Source of the DNA: Bacteriovorax stolpii
GTDB taxonomy: Bacteria; Bdellovibrionota; Bacteriovoracia; Bacteriovoracales; Bacteriovoracaceae
NCBI RefSeq assembly: GCF_002872415.1
Contig: NZ_CP025704.1
Coordinates: forward strand, 3,746,310-3,810,309
Length of the DNA stretch: 64,000 nucleotides
Direction of reading: 5' to 3'
Within the stretch, counting starts at the first letter, position 1. Every line of letters starts with the position of its first letter. The notes under the pieces were generated by a model, which was given only the letters and a program-made list of their open reading frames with translations, searched no databases and was not told where the DNA came from. A program made the translations under genes and the position numbers. Below, one piece after another: positions 45,549 to 56,367 of this stretch.

Positions 45549-46727
45549 ATGTACCACGATGTAGATCTCAGCCAATTCAAAAATAAAAAGACCGCCCTGG
45601 TTCTTTCCGGTGGCGTTGTTAAGGCCGCTTCATGGCATCTGGGCGTGGCCCTCGCCCTTGAAGAGCTTGGTTTTGTGCTCAAACACAACAAGTCTCCACT
45701 TGATGCAGATTATGAGATTTCAACTTATGTTGGCTCAAGTGCTGGCTCATTAATTAACCTGTACTTTGCCTCAGGTTTTAGGCCCATTGATGTTATCGAT
45801 GCAACCATCAACCGCAAGAATGCCCAGACTTCGTTAAAGCCGGTTACATATGCTGATATGCTTTCGAGAAAAATGCCTTCGCGCAATCCATTCAACTTTG
45901 ATTTCTATAATCCCCTTGAAGGATTCCCGGCCTTTTTAAAACAAATGTCAAAACCACTGCTTTCTATTTCAGGACTTTTTTCAACTGAAGGTCTAAATCA
46001 GTATATGCAAAAGCATGTTATTCTTTCGCAAAATTTCGAAGAATACGCCGCCGACATGTTTGTCGTTGCCACTCAGTTAGATCATTCGCGAAAAGTTATT
46101 TTCAGCAAATACAATTACCCAAGTCCAATCCATGATTCGACAGCTGAATATTACACCGGTGTAGATATCACTCAGGCGGTTTCTGCCAGCATGAGTGTTC
46201 CGCCTTTTTATGCTCCTTTTCCGATTAAAAACCCGCGCACAGCTCAAGTCGATTATTATATCGACGGTGAAATTAGAGAGACTCTCTCTAACCACGTGGC
46301 CGTTGATAATAAGTGCGATTACATTATTAGCTCATGGACCCACACTCCATACCACTATCACGATGAAATCGGGTCTTTAATTAATTTTGGTCTTCCGGCC
46401 ATCTGTATGCAGGCCATTTACCTAATGATCCAAAAGAAAATTGTCTCTTCCCGCGGACAGAAGGTTTTAGCAAAAGATATTATCGACACTGTTAATGACT
46501 ACATGTCTTCGCAAAATTTCAGCGTAAAAGATAAAGTGAAGATCACTTCGATTTTAGAGAGAAAACTTAACTATAATCCCAATGTTAAGTTTATCGACAT
46601 CTATCCGGATCACTCGCACTACAAGCTTTTCTTCACTAACTCATTTTCGCTTGATCCACAAAAGGCGAAATACATCATGACTGCGGGCTATAAAAAGACG
46701 CTCGAAGTTTTTAAAAATTTAGATTAG
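45549..46727 (+). CDS. patatin-like phospholipase
   Basis: 392-residue serine lipase-like protein. The oxyanion loop is LVLSGGVVKAASWHLGVAL near 18-35, the nucleophile is in GSSAGS with Ser near 64, and the acidic partner is Asp near 239 in YIDGEI (the usual DGG/DGA is DGE). Both parts of the Ser-Asp dyad are therefore present. There is no signal peptide. Patatins in predatory bacteria are often used on lipids, but this one lacks export information, so it may act on cytoplasmic or type-III/VI-delivered lipid targets. It is monocistronic, between two minus-strand genes. Confidence 0.82.
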   Translation: MYHDVDLSQFKNKKTALVLSGGVVKAASWHLGVALALEELGFVLKHNKSPLDADYEISTYVGSSAGSLINLYFASGFRPIDVIDATINRKNAQTSLKPVTYADMLSRKMPSRNPFNFDFYNPLEGFPAFLKQMSKPLLSISGLFSTEGLNQYMQKHVILSQNFEEYAADMFVVATQLDHSRKVIFSKYNYPSPIHDSTAEYYTGVDITQAVSASMSVPPFYAPFPIKNPRTAQVDYYIDGEIRETLSNHVAVDNKCDYIISSWTHTPYHYHDEIGSLINFGLPAICMQAIYLMIQKKIVSSRGQKVLAKDIIDTVNDYMSSQNFSVKDKVKITSILERKLNYNPNVKFIDIYPDHSHYKLFFTNSFSLDPQKAKYIMTAGYKKTLEVFKNLD

Positions 46728-46730
46728 AAA

Positions 46731-48881
46731 TTAAAGTTGCTCGATTAGATACGAACCTTCAGAACAGAAAGTCTTTAAGAAGTCGCTAGATCCGTCTGTA
46801 TAGTCCAGACGCACGTTGAAGATCCCTTCCATATCACCTGAAATAAATACTTTTTCAGATAATTCAGAATTATCTCTTGAGAAGTTTCCATCGCGGTCTA
46901 AGAAGCTTGTTTCCACAAACATTTCACCGCTCTTGTTTTTACCGTTAGCTTTAATATCGCGAAGGTCTTTTGTAAGGTTCACTTGAACCATACAACGCTC
47001 ACCAAGCTCGCTTAGATCGTTGGCATCTAAAACTTTTCCAATAAAGTCTTTACCTGGAATTTCGATTTCTGTGGCACTTTCAGTTCCTACAAACAGGCTA
47101 TTTCCAAGGTGTTTAAACTCTAAATATTTTCTCGAGTTATTCACAAGCTCTGGAACTTTGATTTCGTAAGCGTTCAGAGCCTTCTTTTTCGCTGTCGTTT
47201 TTGTTCCATAAAAAGAAACGTCTGATCCGTTGATGTTTAGCTCTTTTACTTTTCTTCCCAGAAGGCTTCTTGTTGTAAATGTATAAATTTCTCTCTTTGT
47301 ATTTACGAAATCAGCGTCTTCAAAGAACATCTCACCATCGCCCACATAAACGATTTTCTGAGCTATCTCTTTATTATCAAGTAAGTATCTCAGAAGGATA
47401 TTTCCTGTTTTTACACCAAGGAAAAGTACATAAGAAGCTTGCTCTTTAGATTCAAGCATCTTGAAATTTTGCGAGAAGAATAACTTGTATTGGTAATCTG
47501 AATCAATTTCCACATCAGAAATGCTTGGGTCAACCGCTACCATTAACAGGTTTCCAACCACGTCAGCTTTTTTCTTTTGTAAGAAAGATTGAATACCCGC
47601 CTCATTCATAAGCGGAACATTCATACCTTTATTAAGAAGATTGATTTCAACTCTTGTTGGGATCAGTCCGTGTGACTGAACCACACCCGTTTGAGTATTC
47701 ACGTCACCAGAAAGTGAGTATCCAAGTTTGATTTCTCCAGTTGCCTGATCATCAGCTCTTTCACTTCTATCATAGTCTGGAACAAATTCGTATCCAAAGG
47801 CCTGACGTGATTTTTGAGTATTCAGGTTGATCTCGCGAGCTTTGATGATGAATTCAGCTTGAGTAGTCACATCATTATTGCTTGCTGTGAAAGCTGAGGC
47901 CTGTGAGCCTTCATCATTAGTAGCCACTGGTTTTGTAAGTGCTGCTTGTGCTTGTTGTGAGTAATCAAAGACCAGGTTGTCTTCGTTATTCATTGCTTTT
48001 TCAAGCTCGTCTGTATTTGTCGTTGTTTCGAAAGATTTTTTCTTTTGAGTATTCATATTGAAAGCAACGGCTGGACTCTTGTGAACAGCTCTTTCAATTG
48101 CTTCTTTTACTGAGTTAGAAATCGGAGCATCAAAAGTTTTTTTAAACCCTTCTTTATATTCAGGAACTTTTGCTACCTCTGCCGGTGCAGCGTCTTTCTC
48201 TGAGTAGTCAAACATCACCAGTTCATCGTTTCCAGCTGCCGGTGTTTCTGCTTCGGCCATCACTGGTTCAGCATTTTGAGTACTCACAGCATCGCTGACT
48301 TCATCTTTAATAACTTCATCTAAAACTTGTGTTGCTGTTGAGGCCTGAGCTGTTTTGACTTCATCATTTACGATTTCTGAAGATTCATAGCTTGCTAGTT
48401 CTGCACCCGCAAAAGTTTCATATCTTAAAGATTCTGCTGAAAAGCCATAAAGCTTGATCAACTCTTTATTATTGATTTCAAAATCACCCACAGAATCTGT
48501 CGATGTGATGCTCTTTAAAAGAACTTCATCCAGCTTCATATCAACCGCTGCAAATTCTGGTTTGATGTCATTCCAGTTTTTCGCGATCATCTGGTATTTA
48601 ATTTTTTCTGCTTTAAGGGCGTAACGAGAATGAAGGATTTTTCCCCTCACTTCTTTTTCGATTGTTCTAACGATATCGCCAGTCACATCTGCAACAGGTT
48701 TAGCGGCCTTTAATTCATTTTTTTCTGAAAGGTAAGCAATGTTATTGGCTGCATTTTTAAAAGCCGTGAAATCGACTTTTTTAGGCTCAAAACGCTCTTG
48801 TGAATACGTGTAAGCACCTACTACAAAAGTAGTCGCAATAAGGGCCGAGCACGATTTAACAAAAACTGATTTTTTCGTCAT
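46731..48881 (-). CDS. large exported protein of unknown function with NTQ motifs
   Basis: 716 residues with an N-terminal hydrophobic anchor or signal (SALIATTFVVGAYTYS). Residues about 170-420 are low complexity, Glu/Ala/Thr-rich and probably flexible; two similar units occur there (DELVMFDYSEKDA and EDNLVFDYSQQAQA). The tripeptide (N/S)TQ recurs (VSTQNAEP, MNTQKKKS, LNTQKSRQ, VNTQTGVV), encoded each time by TGARTACTCAA-type DNA. The C-terminal 300 residues look ordered and beta-rich (TRVEINLLNKGMNVPL, FGDGE-like VYVGDGEMFF). I recognise no family. It begins 125 bases after atpC and converges on the patatin gene. Confidence 0.7.
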   Translation of the reverse strand: MTKKSVFVKSCSALIATTFVVGAYTYSQERFEPKKVDFTAFKNAANNIAYLSEKNELKAAKPVADVTGDIVRTIEKEVRGKILHSRYALKAEKIKYQMIAKNWNDIKPEFAAVDMKLDEVLLKSITSTDSVGDFEINNKELIKLYGFSAESLRYETFAGAELASYESSEIVNDEVKTAQASTATQVLDEVIKDEVSDAVSTQNAEPVMAEAETPAAGNDELVMFDYSEKDAAPAEVAKVPEYKEGFKKTFDAPISNSVKEAIERAVHKSPAVAFNMNTQKKKSFETTTNTDELEKAMNNEDNLVFDYSQQAQAALTKPVATNDEGSQASAFTASNNDVTTQAEFIIKAREINLNTQKSRQAFGYEFVPDYDRSERADDQATGEIKLGYSLSGDVNTQTGVVQSHGLIPTRVEINLLNKGMNVPLMNEAGIQSFLQKKKADVVGNLLMVAVDPSISDVEIDSDYQYKLFFSQNFKMLESKEQASYVLFLGVKTGNILLRYLLDNKEIAQKIVYVGDGEMFFEDADFVNTKREIYTFTTRSLLGRKVKELNINGSDVSFYGTKTTAKKKALNAYEIKVPELVNNSRKYLEFKHLGNSLFVGTESATEIEIPGKDFIGKVLDANDLSELGERCMVQVNLTKDLRDIKANGKNKSGEMFVETSFLDRDGNFSRDNSELSEKVFISGDMEGIFNVRLDYTDGSSDFLKTFCSEGSYLIEQL
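47692..48286. repeat. TGAGTAYTCA motifs inside the 46731 gene
   Basis: One exact palindrome TGAGTACTCA lies at 48277-48286, and the one-base variant TGAGTATTCA at 47692-47701, 47815-47824 and 48046-48055. All are in the same reading frame of the gene, coding (N/S)TQ. Confidence 0.6.
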
Positions 48882-48960
48882 AGTTATTTGTTAAATTTTA
48901 AATTGATTCAGAGGGGTTGCAAGAAAAGTGCGTGTTTTGCCTAGCGGTTTCAGTAAAATA

Positions 48961-48998
48961 TTGAGTACTCACAAGCCCAAAAGCTCATGAGTACTCAA
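48961..48998 (-). terminator. inverted repeat of two TGAGTACTCA copies after atpC
   Basis: Two 11-base arms TTGAGTACTCA / TGAGTACTCAA are separated by 16 bases, with a further AGC/GCT pairing inside. Each arm contains the TGAGTACTCA palindrome. It starts 8 bases after the atpC stop, so it could form the atp operon terminator hairpin (followed on the minus strand by ATATTTT), or be a paired operator upstream of the next gene. Confidence 0.5.
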
Positions 48999-49006
48999 AT
49001 AATGGA

Positions 49007-49432
49007 TTAGCGTGGTCTGGTAAATTCAGCAAGCTGGATACGGAGTTTCGCTCTCTCAGCTTTCTGTACGTACTCGTCGATCTCTTCAAGAGATAGACCT
49101 TCCGTATTTTTAAGTTTCTCTTCCGCGTTTTGAAGAGAAAGTTTCGCTCTCTCAACATTAACGTCCGTGCTTTCTTCTGCAGTATTTGCAAGAACGGTAA
49201 TCTTGTTTTCTAAAATTTTACAAACACCGTTAGAAACAAGGAAGTTTCTATCAGCGTAATCAGGTCCACCAAAAACTGTAAGCACACCAGTCGATAGTTT
49301 CGTCACGATGTGAGTGTGGTTTTCAAGAACGTTGATCTGCCCGCGAACCGTTGGGATTAGCAACGATTCAGCGGGAATGCTTTTCGCAATAATTTTAGAA
49401 GGCGTAAGAATATCAACTGTGTAGTATTTCAT
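49007..49432 (-). CDS. atpC: ATP synthase F1 epsilon subunit
   Basis: Rotor-stalk subunit that couples F1 to the c-ring and restrains ATP hydrolysis. 141 residues, normal. KYYTVDILTPSKIIAKSIPAESLLIPT opens the beta-sandwich; GQINVLENHTHIVTKLSTGVL is typical, followed by the two-helix C-terminal domain (AEESTDVNVERAKLSLQNAEEKL). Last gene of the atp operon, 18 bases after atpD. Confidence 0.95.
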   Translation of the reverse strand: MKYYTVDILTPSKIIAKSIPAESLLIPTVRGQINVLENHTHIVTKLSTGVLTVFGGPDYADRNFLVSNGVCKILENKITVLANTAEESTDVNVERAKLSLQNAEEKLKNTEGLSLEEIDEYVQKAERAKLRIQLAEFTRPR

Positions 49433-49450
49433 GTTCCTTCCTACTTAAAA

Positions 49451-51749
<2,299 letters not shown>

Positions 51750-51774
51750 TGTTATTAATTCCTAATTTTATCTC

Positions 51775-53283
51775 TTAGTATTTTTTAGTAGCTAAGAAAC
51801 CTTTAACAGCTTCTAGAATTTTCGCTTCAGCATCAGCTTTAATTTCTTTTGCTGCTGAAATTTCTTTCATTGTATCGCCATGTCTAGAGTGTAAGAACTC
51901 AAGAACGTCTTTTTCAGCTACTCTAACCTTTGGAGTTGGAACAACGTCGAATAGACCTTTTGTTGCTACAAGGATTGCTACTGCTTGGTCGATAACGTCA
52001 GCTGGAGCGTATTGATCTTGTTTTAGAAGTTCAACTAGTCTCTCACCTCTGTTTAGCTGTCTCTTAGTCGCTTCATCAAGGTCAGATCCGAAAGCTGCGA
52101 AAGCTGCAAGCTCTCTGTACTGAGCTAGATCCAGACGAAGTGTACCAGCAACTTTTTTCATTGCTTTAATTTGAGCAGATCCACCTACGCGTGAAACTGA
52201 AAGACCAACGTTTACAGCTGGACGGATACCAGAGTTGAAAAGATCCGACTCTAGGAAGATCTGACCATCTGTGATCGAAATTACGTTTGTAGGAATGTAT
52301 GCAGAAACGTCACCTTCCTGAGTCTCAATAACTGGAAGTGCTGTTAATGAACCAGCCCCAAGTTCGTCGTTAAGTTTACATCCACGCTCAAGAAGTCTTG
52401 AGTGAAGGAAGAATACGTCCCCAGGGAACGCTTCACGTCCTGGTGGACGACGAAGAAGAAGTGACATTTGACGGTAAGCTTGTGCTTGTTTTGTTAAATC
52501 GTCATAAATGATAACTGCGTGACGGCCGCTGTCTCTGTAGTACTCGCCCATTGTACAACCAGTGTATGGAGCAAGGAACTGCATTGGAGCAGAAGAAGAT
52601 GCAGTAGCTGAAACGATGATTGTGTACTCAAGAGCACCAGCATCTTTTAGCTTTTGTTGTACTTGTCTTACTGTAGATTGTTTTTGTCCAATGGCTACGT
52701 AAACACAAACTACGTTTTTACCTTTTTGGTTGATGATTGTATCGATAGCGATTGCTGTTTTACCAGTCTTACGGTCACCAATGATAAGCTCGCGCTGACC
52801 ACGTCCGATTGGAATCATAGAGTCGATAGCTTTAAGACCAGTTTGAAGTGGCTCGTGAACAGATTTACGAGCGATGATCCCTGGGGCCTTAAGTTCAACT
52901 ACGCGAGTTTCTTTAGACTTGATTTCACCTAAACCGTCGATTGGCTCTCCGATTGCGTTTACAACTCTTCCTAGAAGAGCGTCCCCAACCTTTACCTCTA
53001 CGATTCTTTCAGTTCTCTTTACAGAAGACCCTTCTTTAATTTGAGTATCTTCCCCAAGAATGGCGATACCAACGTTATTAGTTTCTAAGTTAAGAACCAT
53101 TCCTGTTGTGCCCGATTCGAACTCAACAAGCTCACCGTTCATTACGTTTTTAAGACCGAAAGCTCTCGCGATCCCGTCCCCAACAGTTAATACAGTTCCA
53201 ACTTCATCTACTTGAAGTCTAGTTTGAAAGTTTGAGATTCTTTCTTTGATAATACTTGTAATCTCTTCTGGATTCATTGCCAT
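51775..53283 (-). CDS. atpA: ATP synthase F1 alpha subunit
   Basis: Non-catalytic nucleotide-binding subunit, 502 residues. P-loop [15 protein letters not shown] near 170, followed by [14 protein letters not shown], and the Arg finger region [12 protein letters not shown] near 366. GAGGT is placed just before the start [11 protein letters not shown]. Its end is normal ([18 protein letters not shown]). Confidence 0.98.
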   Translation of the reverse strand: MAMNPEEITSIIKERISNFQTRLQVDEVGTVLTVGDGIARAFGLKNVMNGELVEFESGTTGMVLNLETNNVGIAILGEDTQIKEGSSVKRTERIVEVKVGDALLGRVVNAIGEPIDGLGEIKSKETRVVELKAPGIIARKSVHEPLQTGLKAIDSMIPIGRGQRELIIGDRKTGKTAIAIDTIINQKGKNVVCVYVAIGQKQSTVRQVQQKLKDAGALEYTIIVSATASSSAPMQFLAPYTGCTMGEYYRDSGRHAVIIYDDLTKQAQAYRQMSLLLRRPPGREAFPGDVFFLHSRLLERGCKLNDELGAGSLTALPVIETQEGDVSAYIPTNVISITDGQIFLESDLFNSGIRPAVNVGLSVSRVGGSAQIKAMKKVAGTLRLDLAQYRELAAFAAFGSDLDEATKRQLNRGERLVELLKQDQYAPADVIDQAVAILVATKGLFDVVPTPKVRVAEKDVLEFLHSRHGDTMKEISAAKEIKADAEAKILEAVKGFLATKKY

Positions 53284-53314
53284 TTTTTACCTCTTAGTCC
53301 TTTTTATTGGGCTA

Positions 53315-53854
53315 TTATGAATTTAAAACACTGTCTTTAAATTGTTCTAGTTGGTTTTCTAGAGATGCATCTAACTGAAGATCTTCAACAGTTACTCTGT
53401 ATCCCGCTGTTACGTTCCCTGATTTTTTGTATTCAAGAATTGCTTCTCTTCCAAGCTTTTGCTGAAGGTAAGCTTTTAGCTTTTCTTTAACGTCAGCTGG
53501 AATTGAATCTTCAGACCCTTCAATTGTTCCTCTTAGGAATCCTTTTTTGTGATCGTCGATAACGATTGCATCTTTGAAGATCATTGGCATTAAACCAATT
53601 CTTTGTTCTTGAACAAGGAATTGCATGAAGTTTACCGTGATCTGAGATAGACCAAGTCTCTTCATTACTTCATTTAATACACCCAGTTTTTCTTCTGCAG
53701 TAAACACTTCAAGAAAAAGAAGTGTTTCAAGATCGTTACTCTTGTTAATTGCTTCTGTAAGCTTTGTAAGTTCACCAACCAGGTCTAACTTTAGCTCTTC
53801 GCCAAGTTCAACGATTGATTGAGCATAAGCTTTTGCGATGATTTGTTCTTTCAT
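53315..53854 (-). CDS. atpH: ATP synthase delta subunit
   Basis: Peripheral-stalk subunit linking b to F1 (OSCP type), 179 residues. Begins IIAKAYAQSIVELGEELK, with MQFLVQEQRIGLMPMIF near 90 and the C-terminal GNVTAGYRVTVEDLQLDAS near 145, typical of the family. 31 bases after atpA in the direction away from it; the genes are one operon. Confidence 0.93.
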   Translation of the reverse strand: MKEQIIAKAYAQSIVELGEELKLDLVGELTKLTEAINKSNDLETLLFLEVFTAEEKLGVLNEVMKRLGLSQITVNFMQFLVQEQRIGLMPMIFKDAIVIDDHKKGFLRGTIEGSEDSIPADVKEKLKAYLQQKLGREAILEYKKSGNVTAGYRVTVEDLQLDASLENQLEQFKDSVLNS

Positions 53855-53865
53855 TGGCTAGCTAC

Positions 53866-54414
53866 CTATCTTAATGCTGAAACAATCTTAGATGTAGCGT
53901 TCTTTTTCATGTCGCCAGATCCGTTGATTGTTTGCTGAGTTTTAGCAATTACGCTGTTAAGTAAATCTTCGTTAAGTTTTTCAACAAGTTCATTTTTCTC
54001 GCCTTCGATTTTATTTTCATAATCTCTTTTTGCACGAGCAATCACTGATTGAGTTTCTTCCGATTGAGTTGTGATGAAATTAGCAACATCGCTCTCATAA
54101 TCTTTTTGAATTTTTGAAAGTTCGCTTGGAAGATTAGCCATTTTAGCTTGAAGAGTTTTTAGTTTCTCTTCAGCGTCTTTGTTCTTTTGAGCAGCAGACG
54201 TCATCAAGCTTTGGATGTCAGCTGATTTTTTATCGAACATATCTTTCATCGGCCCTTTTAATTTCCACACAAGGAAACCAACAAGAACGATGAAGTTAAT
54301 AGCTGGGTACATTAGGTCTTTAATTGATGGTTCGTGATGAGCACCTTCACTAGCGGCCATAGCCACGTTGCTCATGATGATGAACATAAATGAATAAAAA
54401 GCTTTAACTTTCAT
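53866..54414 (-). CDS. atpF: ATP synthase F0 b subunit
   Basis: Peripheral stalk membrane subunit, 182 residues. It carries an N-terminal extra hydrophobic segment that looks like a signal peptide (KAFYSFMFIIMSNVAMAAS) before the true membrane anchor (MYPAINFIVLVGFLVWKLKGPM). The long helix after residue 55 (AAQKNKDAEEKLKTLQAKMA) is the stalk. Signal-like extensions of b occur in several deltaproteobacterial relatives. It follows b' by 8 bases. Confidence 0.9.
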   Translation of the reverse strand: MKVKAFYSFMFIIMSNVAMAASEGAHHEPSIKDLMYPAINFIVLVGFLVWKLKGPMKDMFDKKSADIQSLMTSAAQKNKDAEEKLKTLQAKMANLPSELSKIQKDYESDVANFITTQSEETQSVIARAKRDYENKIEGEKNELVEKLNEDLLNSVIAKTQQTINGSGDMKKNATSKIVSALR

Positions 54415-54422
54415 TTAATTCC

Positions 54423-54866
54423 TTACTTAGTTAATTTTTCTACGAGATTGTTAGATAGTTTTTCAGCTTCTGCCATAACAGCAGTTCTTTTCTCAGCAAT
54501 TTCTTTTAGAAGAGTTGATCTCTTAGCATCATAGTCTGAGCTCATCTTCTCTTCAGCGCCATTAAGAATTTCTTTTTCTTTTGCAAGAATTTCAGCTTTC
54601 TTCTTTGAAGCGATTGCTTGTGAATCTTGGTGAGTTTTTTCTACTGAACCTTTGTATTGCTCAGCTAGGTCTTCTGCCTGTTTGTAGATGTGGTGAGCGT
54701 GTGATTCTAACTTTGTTGTCTTGCTCTCGCGAAGATCTAAAACCTCTTGAAGCTTCTTGAACAGAAGTGGTGCAATGATGTTGAAGAAAACGACGAATAA
54801 AGCAAATTGGACAAGGAAAGTAGCATCGATCTTAAGTGAGTTTAAAATAGTGACAATCGTGTTCAT
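54423..54866 (-). CDS. ATP synthase F0 b' subunit
   Basis: Second stalk subunit, 147 residues, with a membrane helix (ATFLVQFALFVVFFNIIAPLLF) and the coiled-coil stalk (KSTKLESHAHHIYKQAEDLA-like, EEKMSSDYDAKRSTLLKEIA). First gene of the operon. The a and c subunits (atpB, atpE) are not here, so they must be encoded elsewhere in the chromosome. Confidence 0.88.
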   Translation of the reverse strand: MNTIVTILNSLKIDATFLVQFALFVVFFNIIAPLLFKKLQEVLDLRESKTTKLESHAHHIYKQAEDLAEQYKGSVEKTHQDSQAIASKKKAEILAKEKEILNGAEEKMSSDYDAKRSTLLKEIAEKRTAVMAEAEKLSNNLVEKLTK

Positions 54867-54938
54867 GGTTATGAAAACCCCGTTTTCTTTTTAGCAATAA
54901 AATATTTATTGAATTGAACTGATAATTTTTTCCACTAA

Positions 54939-54967
54939 TTGATAATGTTTTAGCGGGTTTTCGTCAA
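54939..54967 (-). promoter_or_regulatory. candidate promoter of the atp operon
   Basis: On the minus strand TTGACG and TATCAA are 17 bases apart, about 75 bases upstream of the first atp gene. The spacing is ideal; the -10 has two mismatches to TATAAT. Confidence 0.45.
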
Positions 54968-55000
54968 GGTAATTTAAAGGTTATACGCTTTTATCGCGCA

Positions 55001-55351
55001 CTAGGTCTGAGTGTTTTTTTTATCGCGCATTTTGGTCGTTCCGTGGAAAATAACGCCCTCTTCCACAATAAGACTTGGTGTAGTGATAATGCCTTCAAAA
55101 CGGGCAGGCTTAAGAATTTCAACACGTGAGCTGGCCTTAATGTTCCCTTTTACGGAACCGGCGATGATGATAATGTTTGCGTTAATATCTGCGTTAATTA
55201 CAGCGCCCTCAGAAATGACGACTGTGTCGTTAGAAAAAACTGAACCGTTGACGATCCCCGCAATTCTGGCCGTGCCGTTGAAAGATAAATTTCCTTCAAA
55301 CTTACACCCTTCTTCGATAATTGCTGAAACTTCCCCGCGACGTCTTTCCAT
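55001..55351 (-). CDS. bactofilin
   Basis: Small polymer-forming cytoskeletal protein of 116 residues. The core (about 12-100) is the right-handed beta-helix of the DUF583 family: GCKFEGNLSFNGTARIAGIV, then VVISEGAVINADINANIIII and GNIKASSRVEILKPARFEG. The N-terminus MERRRGEVSA and the C-terminal KMRDKKNTQT flank it. It sits directly behind parA-parB; in Myxococcus xanthus bactofilins position the ParABS machinery, so a segregation-related role is a reasonable inference. Confidence 0.92.
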   Translation of the reverse strand: MERRRGEVSAIIEEGCKFEGNLSFNGTARIAGIVNGSVFSNDTVVISEGAVINADINANIIIIAGSVKGNIKASSRVEILKPARFEGIITTPSLIVEEGVIFHGTTKMRDKKNTQT

Positions 55352-55373
55352 AACGATGCTTCCTCAAATAAAA

Positions 55374-55397
55374 AGTGGTCCCATAGGACCACTTTAT
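55374..55397 (-). terminator. hairpin terminator of parB sharing sequence with the mnmE repeats
   Basis: A perfect inverted repeat AAAGTGGTCC / GGACCACTTT around CATA, 20 bases after the parB stop, followed on the minus strand by TTTATT. A 21-base run, from AAAAGTGGTC through CCATAGGACCA, is identical to part of the repeat block in mnmE at about 60375-60395. Confidence 0.75.
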
Positions 55398-55416
55398 TAG
55401 TTCATGTCATTTAATT

Positions 55417-56355
55417 CTACTTTGAAAGTAGGAACTCATAAATATCGTTAAATTCTGCCTCATTAGAGAATTTAAGTGAAATAGTCCCCGATCCATTCTT
55501 GCCACTTGTAAGCGAGTAATGGAATCCTGTTTTCTGCTCAAGAGTCTTTCTAAATTGATCAAGTTTTTCATCGAAAAATGGATTTTTTCTAGAGTCTTTC
55601 TCTTTAAGCGGTTTTTTGGCCTTTAGGGCCTGTTCTAACTCACGGACTGACCATGACTTAGCTACGGCTTCGTTAGCGAGTCTAATGGCATCCTCGCGCT
55701 CTTTAACAGAGGCCAGGATTTTAGCGTGACCAAAAGATAAAACTTCTTTCTGAAGAAGATCGATAACTGGCCTTGGAAGATTGAGCACGCGAAGGAAGTT
55801 CGCGACTGTCGATCTTTCTTTACCCAACTTTTTTGCTACGTCTTCTTGAGTCAGCTTGTATTCGTTCATTAGTTGATAGTAAGCAAGAGCTTCTTCAACA
55901 CAGTTAAGGTCAGAGCGCTGAACGTTTTCGATGATCGACATGATCATCTTCTCGCGATCAGTAGCTCTCTTCACGACAACTGGAACTTGTTCTAATCCGA
56001 TTTTTTTCGAAGCGCGAAGTCTTCTTTCTCCGGCTACAAGTTCATATTCACCGTTATCTAATTCAGCAACGATTAGCGGCTGAATGATTCCGTTTTCTTT
56101 AATTGATTCTGCAAGCTCTTCAAGATCTTTTTCTTTGAAGATTTTTCTAGGTTGATTCGGGTTTGTTTTAATTGCGCCAATATCAACTAGAAGTGGAGTG
56201 TTCTCTACTCTGATTTCGATTTCTTTTTCCACCGGCACAGCTGGAGCGTTTTCATTTCCAAAGTGAGCGTTGTAAGTGTTGTTCACCACTGGTGCAGGAG
56301 CTGCGTCCTGAAGAAGTGATGCGATCCCTTTACCTAATGCAATTTTCTTTGCCAT
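55417..56355 (-). CDS. parB: chromosome partition protein ParB
   Basis: Binds parS and spreads; a CTPase of 312 residues. N-terminal GKGIASLLQD, the CTP-binding region KENGIIQPLIVAELDNGEYE and ELVAGERRLRASKKIG with the GERRxRA box near 113, the helix-turn-helix LTQEDVAKKLGKERSTVANFLRV-like segment near 174, and the C-terminal dimerisation domain. 12 bases after parA. Confidence 0.96.
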   Translation of the reverse strand: MAKKIALGKGIASLLQDAAPAPVVNNTYNAHFGNENAPAVPVEKEIEIRVENTPLLVDIGAIKTNPNQPRKIFKEKDLEELAESIKENGIIQPLIVAELDNGEYELVAGERRLRASKKIGLEQVPVVVKRATDREKMIMSIIENVQRSDLNCVEEALAYYQLMNEYKLTQEDVAKKLGKERSTVANFLRVLNLPRPVIDLLQKEVLSFGHAKILASVKEREDAIRLANEAVAKSWSVRELEQALKAKKPLKEKDSRKNPFFDEKLDQFRKTLEQKTGFHYSLTSGKNGSGTISLKFSNEAEFNDIYEFLLSK

Positions 56356-56367
56356 TGTTTTTATTCC

